The notes under the pieces were generated by a model. The model was not told the DNA's origin and made no database searches. It saw nothing but the letters and a program-made list of their open reading frames with translations. Both the position numbers and the translations under genes were made by a program. From contig UBMI01000022.1 of the NCBI GenBank assembly GCA_900466475.1, forward strand, positions 62,001-126,000: a DNA stretch of 64,000 bases, written 5' to 3'. This DNA is from Hyphomicrobiales bacterium (GTDB lineage: Bacteria; Pseudomonadota; Alphaproteobacteria; Rhizobiales; Rhizobiaceae). Below are positions 16,166 through 24,207 of this stretch, in pieces; the stretch's first letter is position 1; each line of letters starts with the position of its first letter.

Positions 16166-18139
16166 TCAACAGCAGCAGCTTCCCCCGCCCTGCCCAGCCA
16201 GCACGCTCGCCTTGTTGATGACGGGCGGCAGATTGTTCGAGGGGTTGACCGGAAAGAAGCCTGCTGGCGCCAGCGAGAAGCCGCAGGAAATGCAGGGCTG
16301 AACCGGGAAATCTTCCGCGCGCACGACATGGTGCAGGCCGAAAGTGTGCCAGAGCACGATGTCGGTATTGTCGACATTGCGATCCTGTTTCACGAGTTCG
16401 GCAAGACCGTCGCTCCCATCGGAATTGGCGACGAATTCTCCTCCCGGATAACGTTCGTTCTGGTTGAACGGCGTCACCCAGATATGATTGCGGATGAAAT
16501 TGGAGCGGATACCCGACGGGCCGTCCTCCTGGATCATCGGTGTGACGCAGTTCGGCGCATGCAGCTTGTAGGCTACCGGCTTGCCGACATGGTTGAGCTT
16601 ACTGGGATTGATCACTTTCCAGCTGCGATGAGTGGAAAGATCAGCCCGCCGCGCCGCAGCAAGCTCAGTCTTCAAGACCGTGTCGACGGCATGAAACGCG
16701 TTTCCATACGGATTGCTTTCGCTATAGGGCTCCATATAGGAATTGGTCTCCACGACGCTGTTGCCGCTGCCATCGACCGCCATATCCAGCCGGGCGCAGA
16801 AAATATGCTGGTGGATCGGCGCGCCGAGGCCGGGCTGGATTTCCGTCGAATATTTGTCCGGCTGGCCGGGATGGCAGGCATTGGTGTTGACGATGCCCGT
16901 CGCCTTCATCTCGAATTCGATTTCGCCAGCCTGATCGAGATACCAGTATTGGGCATATTCATAGTTCCCGACGGTGCAGATGCTCGAGATCACGAGCTTG
17001 CGGCCGCGATGGAGGACCGTGCGGCCCGTGCGGAAATCCCAGTGTTTCCAGAGAATGCCTGCGTCTTCCTCGTGGATGCAGACCGCCTTCTCGATAGTGA
17101 CGACCTCGCCGTTGAGGCCATTCACATGTGCGTCGAGATACTGGATCTGACCGAGGCAGTCGCAACCAAGGCGAAGCGAATTGGTAAGCTTGCCGAAGCC
17201 ATATTCACCGACGTCGAAAATATTCTGCCGGGCGTGACCATAGAGCGGCGATCCATAGGGAACGACGAGTTCGGCCACCGCGGCGCGGCGCACGACCGAG
17301 CGTCCGTCATAGCGGATATCGTGAAGCACCAGCCCTTCGCGCGGCGTAAAGCCGATGGCAAGCGTCCACTTGTCCCAGGAGATCGCGTGATCCTTGATGG
17401 TGAAGCTCACGCCCTCGGGCTGGACGACGTCGAGCGGCTTCAGGGGTGCGGCTGGAGCCGGCAGGAATTCCGGATCGTAATCATAGCGCGTCATCGGGAT
17501 CGGCGGGTGATCCGGATAATCGTCGACACGCAGCACCTCGCCGGTCTTCACATCGATGACGGCATTCAGCCCTTCGATCGGATGGGCGTAATAATTGCCG
17601 AACTCATGGACGCGCAGCCATGAGAAGGTATGCGAGATCAGCCGGCCCTCTTCATCCTCGTGACCGAAATTGCCGCCCGACCAGGAATCGACGATGACGC
17701 CGGTCATGTCGGCGATGCCACGCTTGCGGCAGGCCTCGATGAAACGCGGATCGTTCTTCACGTTGACTTCCACGCTCAGCATCTGCTCGACCATGAAACC
17801 GGCACGAGCGGTCGGAAAATGCTTGCGGCGGATAATTGCCTTGTCATCGAGGGACACAATGAGCTGCCAGACGCCACGCACCTCGAGATGGTTGACGTTG
17901 ACGCGGGCCTCGCGCGGCAGCGGCGCACCATCGAGATAGGCGCGATATTCGGCCGGCGTCGGCTCGCGCAGGTCGATATTCTCGAACAGAACGCCAGGGC
18001 CAAGCTCGGGATCCGCCTTCACGGTCGCGACGACAACATTGATCTCATCGGGGCTCAACGGTTTCAGCGCCTGCAGATGCTCCGGCGGTGGCGGTGCGGC
18101 GGCGGGTTTCAGGCTGGCGGGATTGACGGTTTCATTCAT
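16166..18139 (-). CDS. copper-containing primary amine oxidase
   Basis: A 657-residue quinoprotein that oxidises a primary amine to aldehyde, ammonia and hydrogen peroxide. The topaquinone precursor Tyr is in the motif VGNYEYAQYWY. Two copper His are in HQHIFCARLDM and the third in FGLHHVVRAEDFP, all in the expected order. The ATG at 18139 has GAGGA upstream. There is no signal peptide, so the enzyme is probably cytosolic like the Arthrobacter enzymes, unlike periplasmic E. coli TynA. The C-terminus ends GGGSCCC, an unusual tri-cysteine tail. It lies directly behind the polyamine-type binding-protein gene and before the DUF2182 and aldehyde dehydrogenase genes. Confidence 0.93.
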   Translation of the reverse strand: MNETVNPASLKPAAAPPPPEHLQALKPLSPDEINVVVATVKADPELGPGVLFENIDLREPTPAEYRAYLDGAPLPREARVNVNHLEVRGVWQLIVSLDDKAIIRRKHFPTARAGFMVEQMLSVEVNVKNDPRFIEACRKRGIADMTGVIVDSWSGGNFGHEDEEGRLISHTFSWLRVHEFGNYYAHPIEGLNAVIDVKTGEVLRVDDYPDHPPIPMTRYDYDPEFLPAPAAPLKPLDVVQPEGVSFTIKDHAISWDKWTLAIGFTPREGLVLHDIRYDGRSVVRRAAVAELVVPYGSPLYGHARQNIFDVGEYGFGKLTNSLRLGCDCLGQIQYLDAHVNGLNGEVVTIEKAVCIHEEDAGILWKHWDFRTGRTVLHRGRKLVISSICTVGNYEYAQYWYLDQAGEIEFEMKATGIVNTNACHPGQPDKYSTEIQPGLGAPIHQHIFCARLDMAVDGSGNSVVETNSYMEPYSESNPYGNAFHAVDTVLKTELAAARRADLSTHRSWKVINPSKLNHVGKPVAYKLHAPNCVTPMIQEDGPSGIRSNFIRNHIWVTPFNQNERYPGGEFVANSDGSDGLAELVKQDRNVDNTDIVLWHTFGLHHVVRAEDFPVQPCISCGFSLAPAGFFPVNPSNNLPPVINKASVLAGQGGGSCCC

Positions 18140-18162
18140 CGTTCTGTCCTCGAATTCATGGC

Positions 18163-18181
18163 CCGGAGGCACTGCCTCCGG
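18163..18181 (-). terminator. short intercistronic stem-loop after polyamine-type binding protein gene
   Basis: CCGGAGG and CCTCCGG around CACTG (arms extendable to nine bases) lie between the binding-protein stop and the amine oxidase start, just before its ribosome site. It is shorter than the elements after the other binding-protein genes. Confidence 0.5.
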
Positions 18182-18243
18182 CGGTCTCAGGCGGGAAGTG
18201 GCGGGCCTCCGCGGCCCTCTCCTGTCGTGAACATCAGCGCCGG

Positions 18244-19281
18244 TTACTGGCGCAGCGTCGTCCAGATGCGGTCATAGGCACGGGTCGCCTTTTCCTCGCA
18301 GGCCGGCGCAAAGACGATCTTCAAATCCTCCGGCGGATTGAACTCCGGCGATTCACCCGTTTCCTTCGGCAGGAACTTGTCGGAGCCGGTTACCGCGCTC
18401 TGATAGCCGGTCGACTTCTGCTGCAGGGCAATGCTTTCGGGATCCATCAGGAAGTTCAGGAACTTCTTGGCGTTCTCGACATTTGGCGCGCCCTTCGGCA
18501 CGGCGACATTGTCCATCCAGCCGATGACGCCCTCCTTCGGGAAGACATATTTGACCGTCGGCTTCTGCAACCGCGACGCCAGCGCCTTGCCCGACCATTG
18601 CTCATGCATCACGGTCTCGCCTGATACCTGCCGCTCGGTCGTGCCGTCAGAATTATAGACCTTCACGAAAGGCTTCTGAGCTTCGAGCAGCGCATTGACG
18701 GCCTTAAGATCGGCCGGATTGCTGTTGCACTGGTCCTTGCCGAGATAGAGGAGCGCAAGCGACATGACTTCGGATGGCGAGCCGAACATGCCGATCTTGC
18801 CCTTCAGATCATCCGAAGGTTCAAACAGCGCCTTCAGGCTGTCGGTCGGTCCCTTGTAGGCGGCGGTATCGACCGAATAGGAGGTCGTCCCCCATACCCA
18901 GGGCACGGTATATTCTGCCTTCGGATCCCAGGGGCGCTTCTGCCACTTTGGATCGAGATTCCTGAAGTTCGGCATTCCGGCCACATCGATCTTCTCGAAC
19001 AGGCCCTGCTTGACGAAGATCGGCACGAAGTCGTTGGAAATGATCATCACGTCGTAACCAGCAGCCCCCGAGCTTATCTTGGCGAGCGCCGTCTCGTTGG
19101 AGTCATAGGTGTCGATTGTCACCTTGATGCCGGTTTCGGCCTCGAACTTCTTGACCATCTCTTCGGACGTGTAATCCGTCCAGTTGTAGATATGCAGGAC
19201 GCCGGCGTCAGCGCGGGCGATAGCCGGTGCGACGATGGCAAGCAGACTGGCCGTTGCCAGCATCCTCTTTGCGTTTTTCAT
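18244..19281 (-). CDS. spermidine/putrescine-type ABC substrate-binding protein
   Basis: Periplasmic binding protein of 345 residues. The signal peptide ends near ARA-DA (about residue 25), and the mature start is GVLHIYNWTDYTSEEMVKKF, the canonical PotD/PotF opening. Further family features are MIISNDFVPIFVKQGLFEKID and WGTTSYSVD. The ATG at 19281 has GAGG 6 bases upstream; a GTG six bases earlier lacks this. It belongs to the transporter encoded by 19296-22008. The presence of amine oxidase downstream suggests the ligand is a di- or monoamine used as carbon and nitrogen source. Confidence 0.92.
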   Translation of the reverse strand: MKNAKRMLATASLLAIVAPAIARADAGVLHIYNWTDYTSEEMVKKFEAETGIKVTIDTYDSNETALAKISSGAAGYDVMIISNDFVPIFVKQGLFEKIDVAGMPNFRNLDPKWQKRPWDPKAEYTVPWVWGTTSYSVDTAAYKGPTDSLKALFEPSDDLKGKIGMFGSPSEVMSLALLYLGKDQCNSNPADLKAVNALLEAQKPFVKVYNSDGTTERQVSGETVMHEQWSGKALASRLQKPTVKYVFPKEGVIGWMDNVAVPKGAPNVENAKKFLNFLMDPESIALQQKSTGYQSAVTGSDKFLPKETGESPEFNPPEDLKIVFAPACEEKATRAYDRIWTTLRQ

Positions 19282-19295
19282 GTTCACCCTCTTTG

Positions 19296-20108
19296 TTATG
19301 ATTGTTTGTTGTTCTGGCTGTTTCGCCCGAGCAGCAGCGCGCCGGTGACGAGCACGAGCGAGATGCCGAGCAGGATTGTTGAGATGGCATTGACCTCCGG
19401 CGTCACACCGAGGCGCATCATGCCGTAGACATAGACGGGCAGCGTGGTCGATCCGGCGCCGGACACCATCAGGCTGATCAGGAAGTCATCCAGCGAGACG
19501 ACGAAGGCCATCAGGGCGCCGGCGAAGATTGCCGGCAGCAGCAGCGGAAGGGTGACATACCGGAACAGCTGCCATTCGCTGGCGTAGAGATCGCGCGCCG
19601 CCTCTTCGAGATGCGTGCCGAGATCGCGCGATCGCGCCTGGATCGGCAGCAGGGCGAAGGGAATACAAAAGACCGTATGGGCGATGATGAGATTCAAAAG
19701 CCCGTTGGTCATGCCGAGCGCCGAAAAGAAGATCAGCGTCATGATCGCGACGATGATTTCGGGAACGATCAGGGGGAGCGCGATCAAGGAGGTAACTAGA
19801 CCGCGCGCCCCCTTCAGGTCACCGCGCTCGAGGGCGATAGCCCCGGCCGTTGCAATCACTGTGGAGGCGATTGTCGCGGCAATGGCGATGATGATGCTGT
19901 TGAAGGCGGCACGCCTGATATCCTCGTTGGCCGCCACCTCGCCGAACCAGCGCAAGCTGAAGCCGGACCAGACGGTCACTAGTTGATTGGCATTGAAGGC
20001 GTAGACGACAAGGATAACCAGCGGCAGATAGAGAAAGACCAGGATGACGGTCGTAAAGGCGCCGAGGCCCGGTGTGTGGCGCCAGTCGAACGGTCGCGAC
20101 GCTCTCAT
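19296..20108 (-). CDS. polyamine-type ABC permease, PotC/PotI class
   Basis: Inner-membrane permease of 270 residues with about six transmembrane helices. The first is FTTVILVFLYLPLVILVVYAF, typical of PotC/PotI. The cytoplasmic coupling loop EEAARDLYASEWQLFRYVTLP fits the family. The ATG overlaps the stop of the upstream permease by four bases (ATGA). It is followed by the binding-protein gene. Confidence 0.92.
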   Translation of the reverse strand: MRASRPFDWRHTPGLGAFTTVILVFLYLPLVILVVYAFNANQLVTVWSGFSLRWFGEVAANEDIRRAAFNSIIIAIAATIASTVIATAGAIALERGDLKGARGLVTSLIALPLIVPEIIVAIMTLIFFSALGMTNGLLNLIIAHTVFCIPFALLPIQARSRDLGTHLEEAARDLYASEWQLFRYVTLPLLLPAIFAGALMAFVVSLDDFLISLMVSGAGSTTLPVYVYGMMRLGVTPEVNAISTILLGISLVLVTGALLLGRNSQNNKQS

Positions 20109-20974
20109 AGCCGTGCCTCCTCGGCTTTTTTCGAGCGGCTGACGAAGATTGCCAGAACGGCAATCGTCACCAGGATCGAAAGTGCGGCGCCAAACGGCCA
20201 GTTGCGCGAGGAGGTAAACTGCATCTGCACCAGGCTGCCGATCAGGAGCTTCTTGCCGCCGCCGAGCAGATCTGGCGCCAGGAACGAGCCGAGTGAGGGC
20301 GCAAAGACGAGGCTTGCGCCGACGAGTGCCCCGGGTCTTGCAAGCGGCCAGATGACGCGGGCAAAGACCGCGCCCCTGTTGGCATAGAGATCGTAGGCAG
20401 CCTCGATCAGGCGCGGATCGATGCGTTCAAGCGTCGAATAGATCGGCAGGACCATGAAGGGCAGGAACGTGTAGACAAGCCCGAGCAGGATGGAGGCGTC
20501 ATTGTAGAGCAGCGGCAATGGCGTCGAGATCACGCCCGCCGCTTTCAGGAGCCCGTTTGCCAGTCCTTCATCGCGCAGGATCAGTACCCAACAATAGGTT
20601 CTGATCAGCGTATTGATCCAGAACGGCAGGGTGACCAAAAAAAGCAGTGTGCGGCGGCGGTTGTCATCCTGGCAGACAAGATACCAGGCGACAGGAAATC
20701 CGAGGATCAGGCAGATCGCCGTCGTCAGGCCGGCCAGGTAAACCGAACGCAGGATGATTATGACGTAGCTCCAGGAAAAGACGAGCGTGTCGTCGAAATC
20801 CCGCTGGAACAGGAATTGGACATAGGCGTCCGCCGTCACCGGCATGTCGACGCCCCCATAGGGATTGGCGGTCATGAAGGAATAGGCGACGGCAACCAGG
20901 AGCGGCACGACCATGAAGATGCCGATCATCAGGACAGCGGGAGCTGCGAGCGTCAGGGTGCGCTGTGCATTCAT
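20105..20974 (-). CDS. polyamine-type ABC permease, PotB/PotH class
   Basis: Inner-membrane permease of 289 residues. It has six hydrophobic segments and the coupling loop IEAAYDLYANRGAVFARVIWP, the PotB/PotH counterpart of the EAA motif. The ATG has GGAGG 5 bases upstream. It starts 11 bp behind the ATPase gene and overlaps its partner permease. Confidence 0.92.
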   Translation of the reverse strand: MNAQRTLTLAAPAVLMIGIFMVVPLLVAVAYSFMTANPYGGVDMPVTADAYVQFLFQRDFDDTLVFSWSYVIIILRSVYLAGLTTAICLILGFPVAWYLVCQDDNRRRTLLFLVTLPFWINTLIRTYCWVLILRDEGLANGLLKAAGVISTPLPLLYNDASILLGLVYTFLPFMVLPIYSTLERIDPRLIEAAYDLYANRGAVFARVIWPLARPGALVGASLVFAPSLGSFLAPDLLGGGKKLLIGSLVQMQFTSSRNWPFGAALSILVTIAVLAIFVSRSKKAEEARL

Positions 20975-20985
20975 GCTGCCCTCCC

Positions 20986-22008
20986 CTAGTTCGCCAGATG
21001 CCGTTCGGCATCGCTCGGCCAGTCGAGGATGACGGCCTGGCCGGCATCGAGGCCAGAGATGGACTGCCGGCTTCGGCTTCGCAGACGCTCGCCATTGTCG
21101 AGCGTGATCTCGTAAAGCGTATCCAGACCAAGATAGGTGATGGAGGTGATAGTGCCGCGGATCTTGCCGGGCAAACCGCTGGCCAGCATTGAAAGCGCGA
21201 TCCGTTCCGGCCGCACGGCAACCATGATATCGCTGCCGTGACCGACGGCGGCCCCCGGCAACACATTGGATTCACCGATGAAGTCGGCAACGAAGCGGCT
21301 TTTCGGATTGTCGTAGATTTCCCGCGGCGCGCCCATCTGCAGGACACGGCCCGCCGACATGACGGCGATACGGTCGGACATGGCGAGCGCCTCTTCCTGG
21401 TCATGCGTCACCAGGATGAAGGTGATGCCCGTCTCCTGTTGCAGCCGCTTCAGCTCACCCTGCATCTCCCGGCGCAATTTGAGATCGAGAGCGCTCAACG
21501 GCTCATCGAGAAGCAGGACCTTCGGGCGAGGCGCGAGCGCGCGGGCCAGAGCCACGCGCTGCTGCTGTCCACCAGACAATTGCCGCGGCAAGCGCGAGGC
21601 CATGCTTTCGAGCCGCACGAGCCTCAACGCTTCGGCGACACGGGCCTGGCGATCGGATTTCGCTACCTTCTGCATCTGCAGCCCGAATGCGACGTTTTCG
21701 GCCACCGTCATGTGCGGGAAAAGCGCATAACTCTGGAAAACTGTGTTCACCGGGCGCTTTTGTGGAGGCAATGCCGAGCTGTCCGCCCCCTCGATCAACA
21801 CCTTTCCGGCGCTCGGAAGCTCGAAGCCGGCGATAATTCGCAAAAGTGTTGTTTTACCGCAGCCGGAAGGCCCAAGCAGCGTGAAGAATTCGCGGTCACG
21901 AATATGCATGGACACGTCGTCCAGAGCCGTGAATGCCTCCGCCCCTTTCGCGAGGAATGACTTGGAGACGTTTTCGATGCTGATCATCGCTTGCAAATGG
22001 CCTTTCAT
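20986..22008 (-). CDS. polyamine-type ABC ATPase, PotA/PotG class
   Basis: ATPase of about 340 residues. Walker A is GPSGCGKTT, the Q-loop VFQSYALFPHMTV, the signature LSGGQQQR, and Walker B LLLDEPLSALDLKLR, followed by VTHDQEEALAMSDR. A C-terminal TOBE-like domain is present from about residue 245. The start is uncertain. The ATG at 22008 is given. An ATG at 21987 (protein MISIENVSKSF) is equally plausible, and neither has a strong ribosome site. It is the first gene of the amine operon, 11 bp downstream of a perfect palindrome. Confidence 0.9.
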   Translation of the reverse strand: MKGHLQAMISIENVSKSFLAKGAEAFTALDDVSMHIRDREFFTLLGPSGCGKTTLLRIIAGFELPSAGKVLIEGADSSALPPQKRPVNTVFQSYALFPHMTVAENVAFGLQMQKVAKSDRQARVAEALRLVRLESMASRLPRQLSGGQQQRVALARALAPRPKVLLLDEPLSALDLKLRREMQGELKRLQQETGITFILVTHDQEEALAMSDRIAVMSAGRVLQMGAPREIYDNPKSRFVADFIGESNVLPGAAVGHGSDIMVAVRPERIALSMLASGLPGKIRGTITSITYLGLDTLYEITLDNGERLRSRSRQSISGLDAGQAVILDWPSDAERHLAN

Positions 22009-22018
22009 CGCCGCCAAA

Positions 22019-22063
22019 TAACTAATTAGTTACAAGTTATCAGCGGAAAATTTGCATTGTCAA
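22019..22063 (-). promoter_or_regulatory. amine-operon promoter with palindromic operator at +1
   Basis: On the minus strand TTGACA (22063-22058), a 17-base gap and ATAACT (22040-22035) form a good promoter. The perfect 14-bp palindrome TAACTAATTAGTTA (22019-22032) covers the expected start of transcription. The ROK repressor encoded divergently at 22507 is the likely ligand; its family commonly binds AT-rich palindromes in divergent spacers. Confidence 0.6.
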
Positions 22064-22506
22064 GTTGAGTAGTTGACTTTTATTTTCGGCTCCATCGTTG
22101 CCCAGAACGCATGCATAAAAGACCAGATATTTGGATTAAATATCTGATATAAATTATTATTTTTCACATCTTTTATCGCAATCGATAACGCTCACCGCCC
22201 GCCTGTCCACAACCACAGATAATCAATCACCAACTTCGCGAGAAGACGGCGTTCGAGTGAGGCGTAGCGATCGTGCGGCAGGATCTACCCGCCTGTCAGA
22301 TTCGACTTCATAGACATCATCCCGGTTCTTCGTTTACCCTGAATGCCCTTGAAAGCGCCTTGTGTACGGTCGGTTGCCCCAACTCTTCGGGCACAATTAG
22401 AGGGAAAGCGAGGCTTCATTCTCGCCTCCGCAAACGAAAAGATAACACAACACTTTTTATTTAAAAGGATTTTGATAAAGATCGGGCTGATGATAAGAAT
22501 GCGACC
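22064..22506. other. AT-rich divergent spacer with further inverted repeats
   Basis: No gene is visible. Two perfect inverted repeats stand out: AGATATTT-GGATT-AAATATCT (22125-22145) and TTATCG-CAAT-CGATAA (22173-22188). Both lie upstream of the -35 of the amine operon and on the 5' side of the ROK gene, so they could be operators or activator sites for either. The region is clearly more AT-rich than the flanking genes. Confidence 0.5.
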
Positions 22507-23790
22507 ATGAATTTGCGCCTTGACCGTGAAGGCGTGCTACCCGGCACGAACCTCCTTCAGACCCGCACGCTCAACAGACGGGCCGTTTTCGATGCGGTGC
22601 GCCGCAGCGGACCGATTACGCGCACCGAGCTCGCTCAATCGATTGGCCTGACTGTTCAGGCTATTTCCAATATTGCCGCCGAGCTTGAGGAAGCCGGCCT
22701 CATCCGGCAGGAGGGCCGACGCTCGGGGCAGCGCGGTCAGCCGGCGGTCGAGCTGTCGCTTAATCCGAAGGGCGGATACACCATTGGACTGAGCCTTGCC
22801 CATCAGCGCATCACCGGACTTCTCGTAGACCTGACCGGTAGTGTGGTGGCAAGCGAAACAAGGCCGCTGCCAGAGCGAGATCCGGCAACCACGGCAGATG
22901 CTCTCGGCGAACTCGCGCTGCGCCTGCTGGTAGCCGGCGAAATTGAACGCCAGCACGTATGGGGCGTCGGTTGCAGCGTACCCGGAACTGTCGAGAACGG
23001 CACCTTCTGGTACGATAAGGTTCAGGAAGGTGACGACTGGACGAAATTTCCGCTGACTGCGCGGCTGGAGGATCTAACGGGTATCAAAACCTTCGTGGAA
23101 AACGATGCCACGGTTGCCGCCATTGGCGAGCGGCTTTACGGGATTGGCCGATCGGTTCGTTCCTTTTTCTACCTGCATTTCAACCTGGGCATCGGAGGGG
23201 GCCTCGTTCTCGACGGCCAGCACTATCGTGGCGCTTTCGGCGGAGCCGGTGAAATCGGTCACCTGATCGTCAAGCCGGGCGGCAGATTGTGCGCCTGCGG
23301 AAGCCGTGGCTGTCTGGAACAATATGTTTCCTTCTATGCGGCAGCTGAGACCATCTGCGGCCCGACCCGAACGCCGGATGAGGTTTCGGCAGAAGAACTC
23401 GTGGCGTGCATGCTGGACGATGATCCGCGATTGACCGCCTGGCTGCGCGAGGCGGCGCACTACCTGCGTATTGCCATCCGCAATATAGAAGCCATGTTCG
23501 ACCCGGATACTGTGGTCATTGGCGGTGGCTTGCCGCCCGAGATATTGGACCGGCTCATCGACGCAACTTCACCGCTTCTGCCTGCCATGATCCACCGACA
23601 TGCAAGCCCGCATCCCCGATTGATGCGCGCCGAACACAGCTCGGAGCTTCCGGCTCTGGGGGCAGCGGCGTTACCGATTGCCATCGCTCTGCAACCCGGC
23701 GTCTCTGCCGTCAACGCGACCACTTCCTCTGCGGCGGGGATTGATAATCCTGCCCTGCTGACCCTCGGCATCGATCTCGGCCGGCGGTGA
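22507..23790 (+). CDS. ROK-family transcriptional repressor
   Basis: A 427-residue NagC/XylR-type regulator. The winged helix at about residues 22-80 contains SGPITRTELAQSIGLTVQAIS. A ROK sugar-kinase-like domain follows, with the zinc motif CACGSRGCLEQY near residue 260. The ATP-site equivalent near residue 95 (IGLSLAHQRITGLL) lacks the DxGxT of true kinases, so this is a regulator rather than an enzyme. It is divergent from the amine operon and the likely repressor of it through the palindrome at 22019. That pairing is unusual because most ROK regulators sense sugars. Confidence 0.9.
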   Translation: MNLRLDREGVLPGTNLLQTRTLNRRAVFDAVRRSGPITRTELAQSIGLTVQAISNIAAELEEAGLIRQEGRRSGQRGQPAVELSLNPKGGYTIGLSLAHQRITGLLVDLTGSVVASETRPLPERDPATTADALGELALRLLVAGEIERQHVWGVGCSVPGTVENGTFWYDKVQEGDDWTKFPLTARLEDLTGIKTFVENDATVAAIGERLYGIGRSVRSFFYLHFNLGIGGGLVLDGQHYRGAFGGAGEIGHLIVKPGGRLCACGSRGCLEQYVSFYAAAETICGPTRTPDEVSAEELVACMLDDDPRLTAWLREAAHYLRIAIRNIEAMFDPDTVVIGGGLPPEILDRLIDATSPLLPAMIHRHASPHPRLMRAEHSSELPALGAAALPIAIALQPGVSAVNATTSSAAGIDNPALLTLGIDLGRR

Positions 23791-23818
23791 AATCTCGTCA
23801 CCCTCGCCTGGACGCTAG

Positions 23819-24161
23819 TCGAACACCCCTACTCGGCTGGAGCTTGTCACAGGTGTCGTTGAGCTGCTCCGCGACCGAAGCATCACGCTTCCTTCGCCCC
23901 CGGGGCACGCGCCCGGAAGCCAATCTCTGACGGTTCATCCGAAGAACACCGAATACGTGATCCTCTCCGGCGACGTGATCCACCTGGGAGACAACTTCGA
24001 ACGCGATATCGTTCCGAAGCCGATGTGGACAAGTCGGAGTCCTTCGCCTCCATGGAGCGCGTCAAAGCATTCAAGACGAAATCCCCGCAGAGCTCTTCAT
24101 CAACCACGACAAGCAACAGACAGGCCTGCCGAAGCTCCTGCCGGACTACTACGATTGGTGA
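23819..24161 (+). pseudogene. relic of a metallo-beta-lactamase-fold hydrolase (lactonase-like), C-terminal part
   Basis: Reading the plus strand with two frame changes recovers the C-terminal half of an MBL-fold hydrolase. From 23819 in one frame come PPGHAPGSQSL and ILSGDVIHLGDN, equivalent to the PGHTPGHQSL and LSGDAxHLxDN segments of N-acyl-homoserine-lactonase-like proteins. A shift near 24022 gives VDKSESFASMERVKAF, and a second shift near 24080 gives LFINHDKQQTGLPKLLP before the TGA at 24159. The first His of PGHTPGH is kept and the second is Ser. The N-terminal HxHxDH half is missing. It lies between the ROK gene and the OprB gene and is non-functional. Confidence 0.75.
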
Positions 24162-24207
24162 CCCAAGGGCCCTGTAACCTGCGCTGGGCAGTGGTACCGC
24201 CGCCGAA

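Noticed and set aside
16328..17623. 431-codon plus-strand frame opposite the amine oxidase
   Set aside because: Shadow of a confidently identified gene; no ribosome site and no recognisable product.
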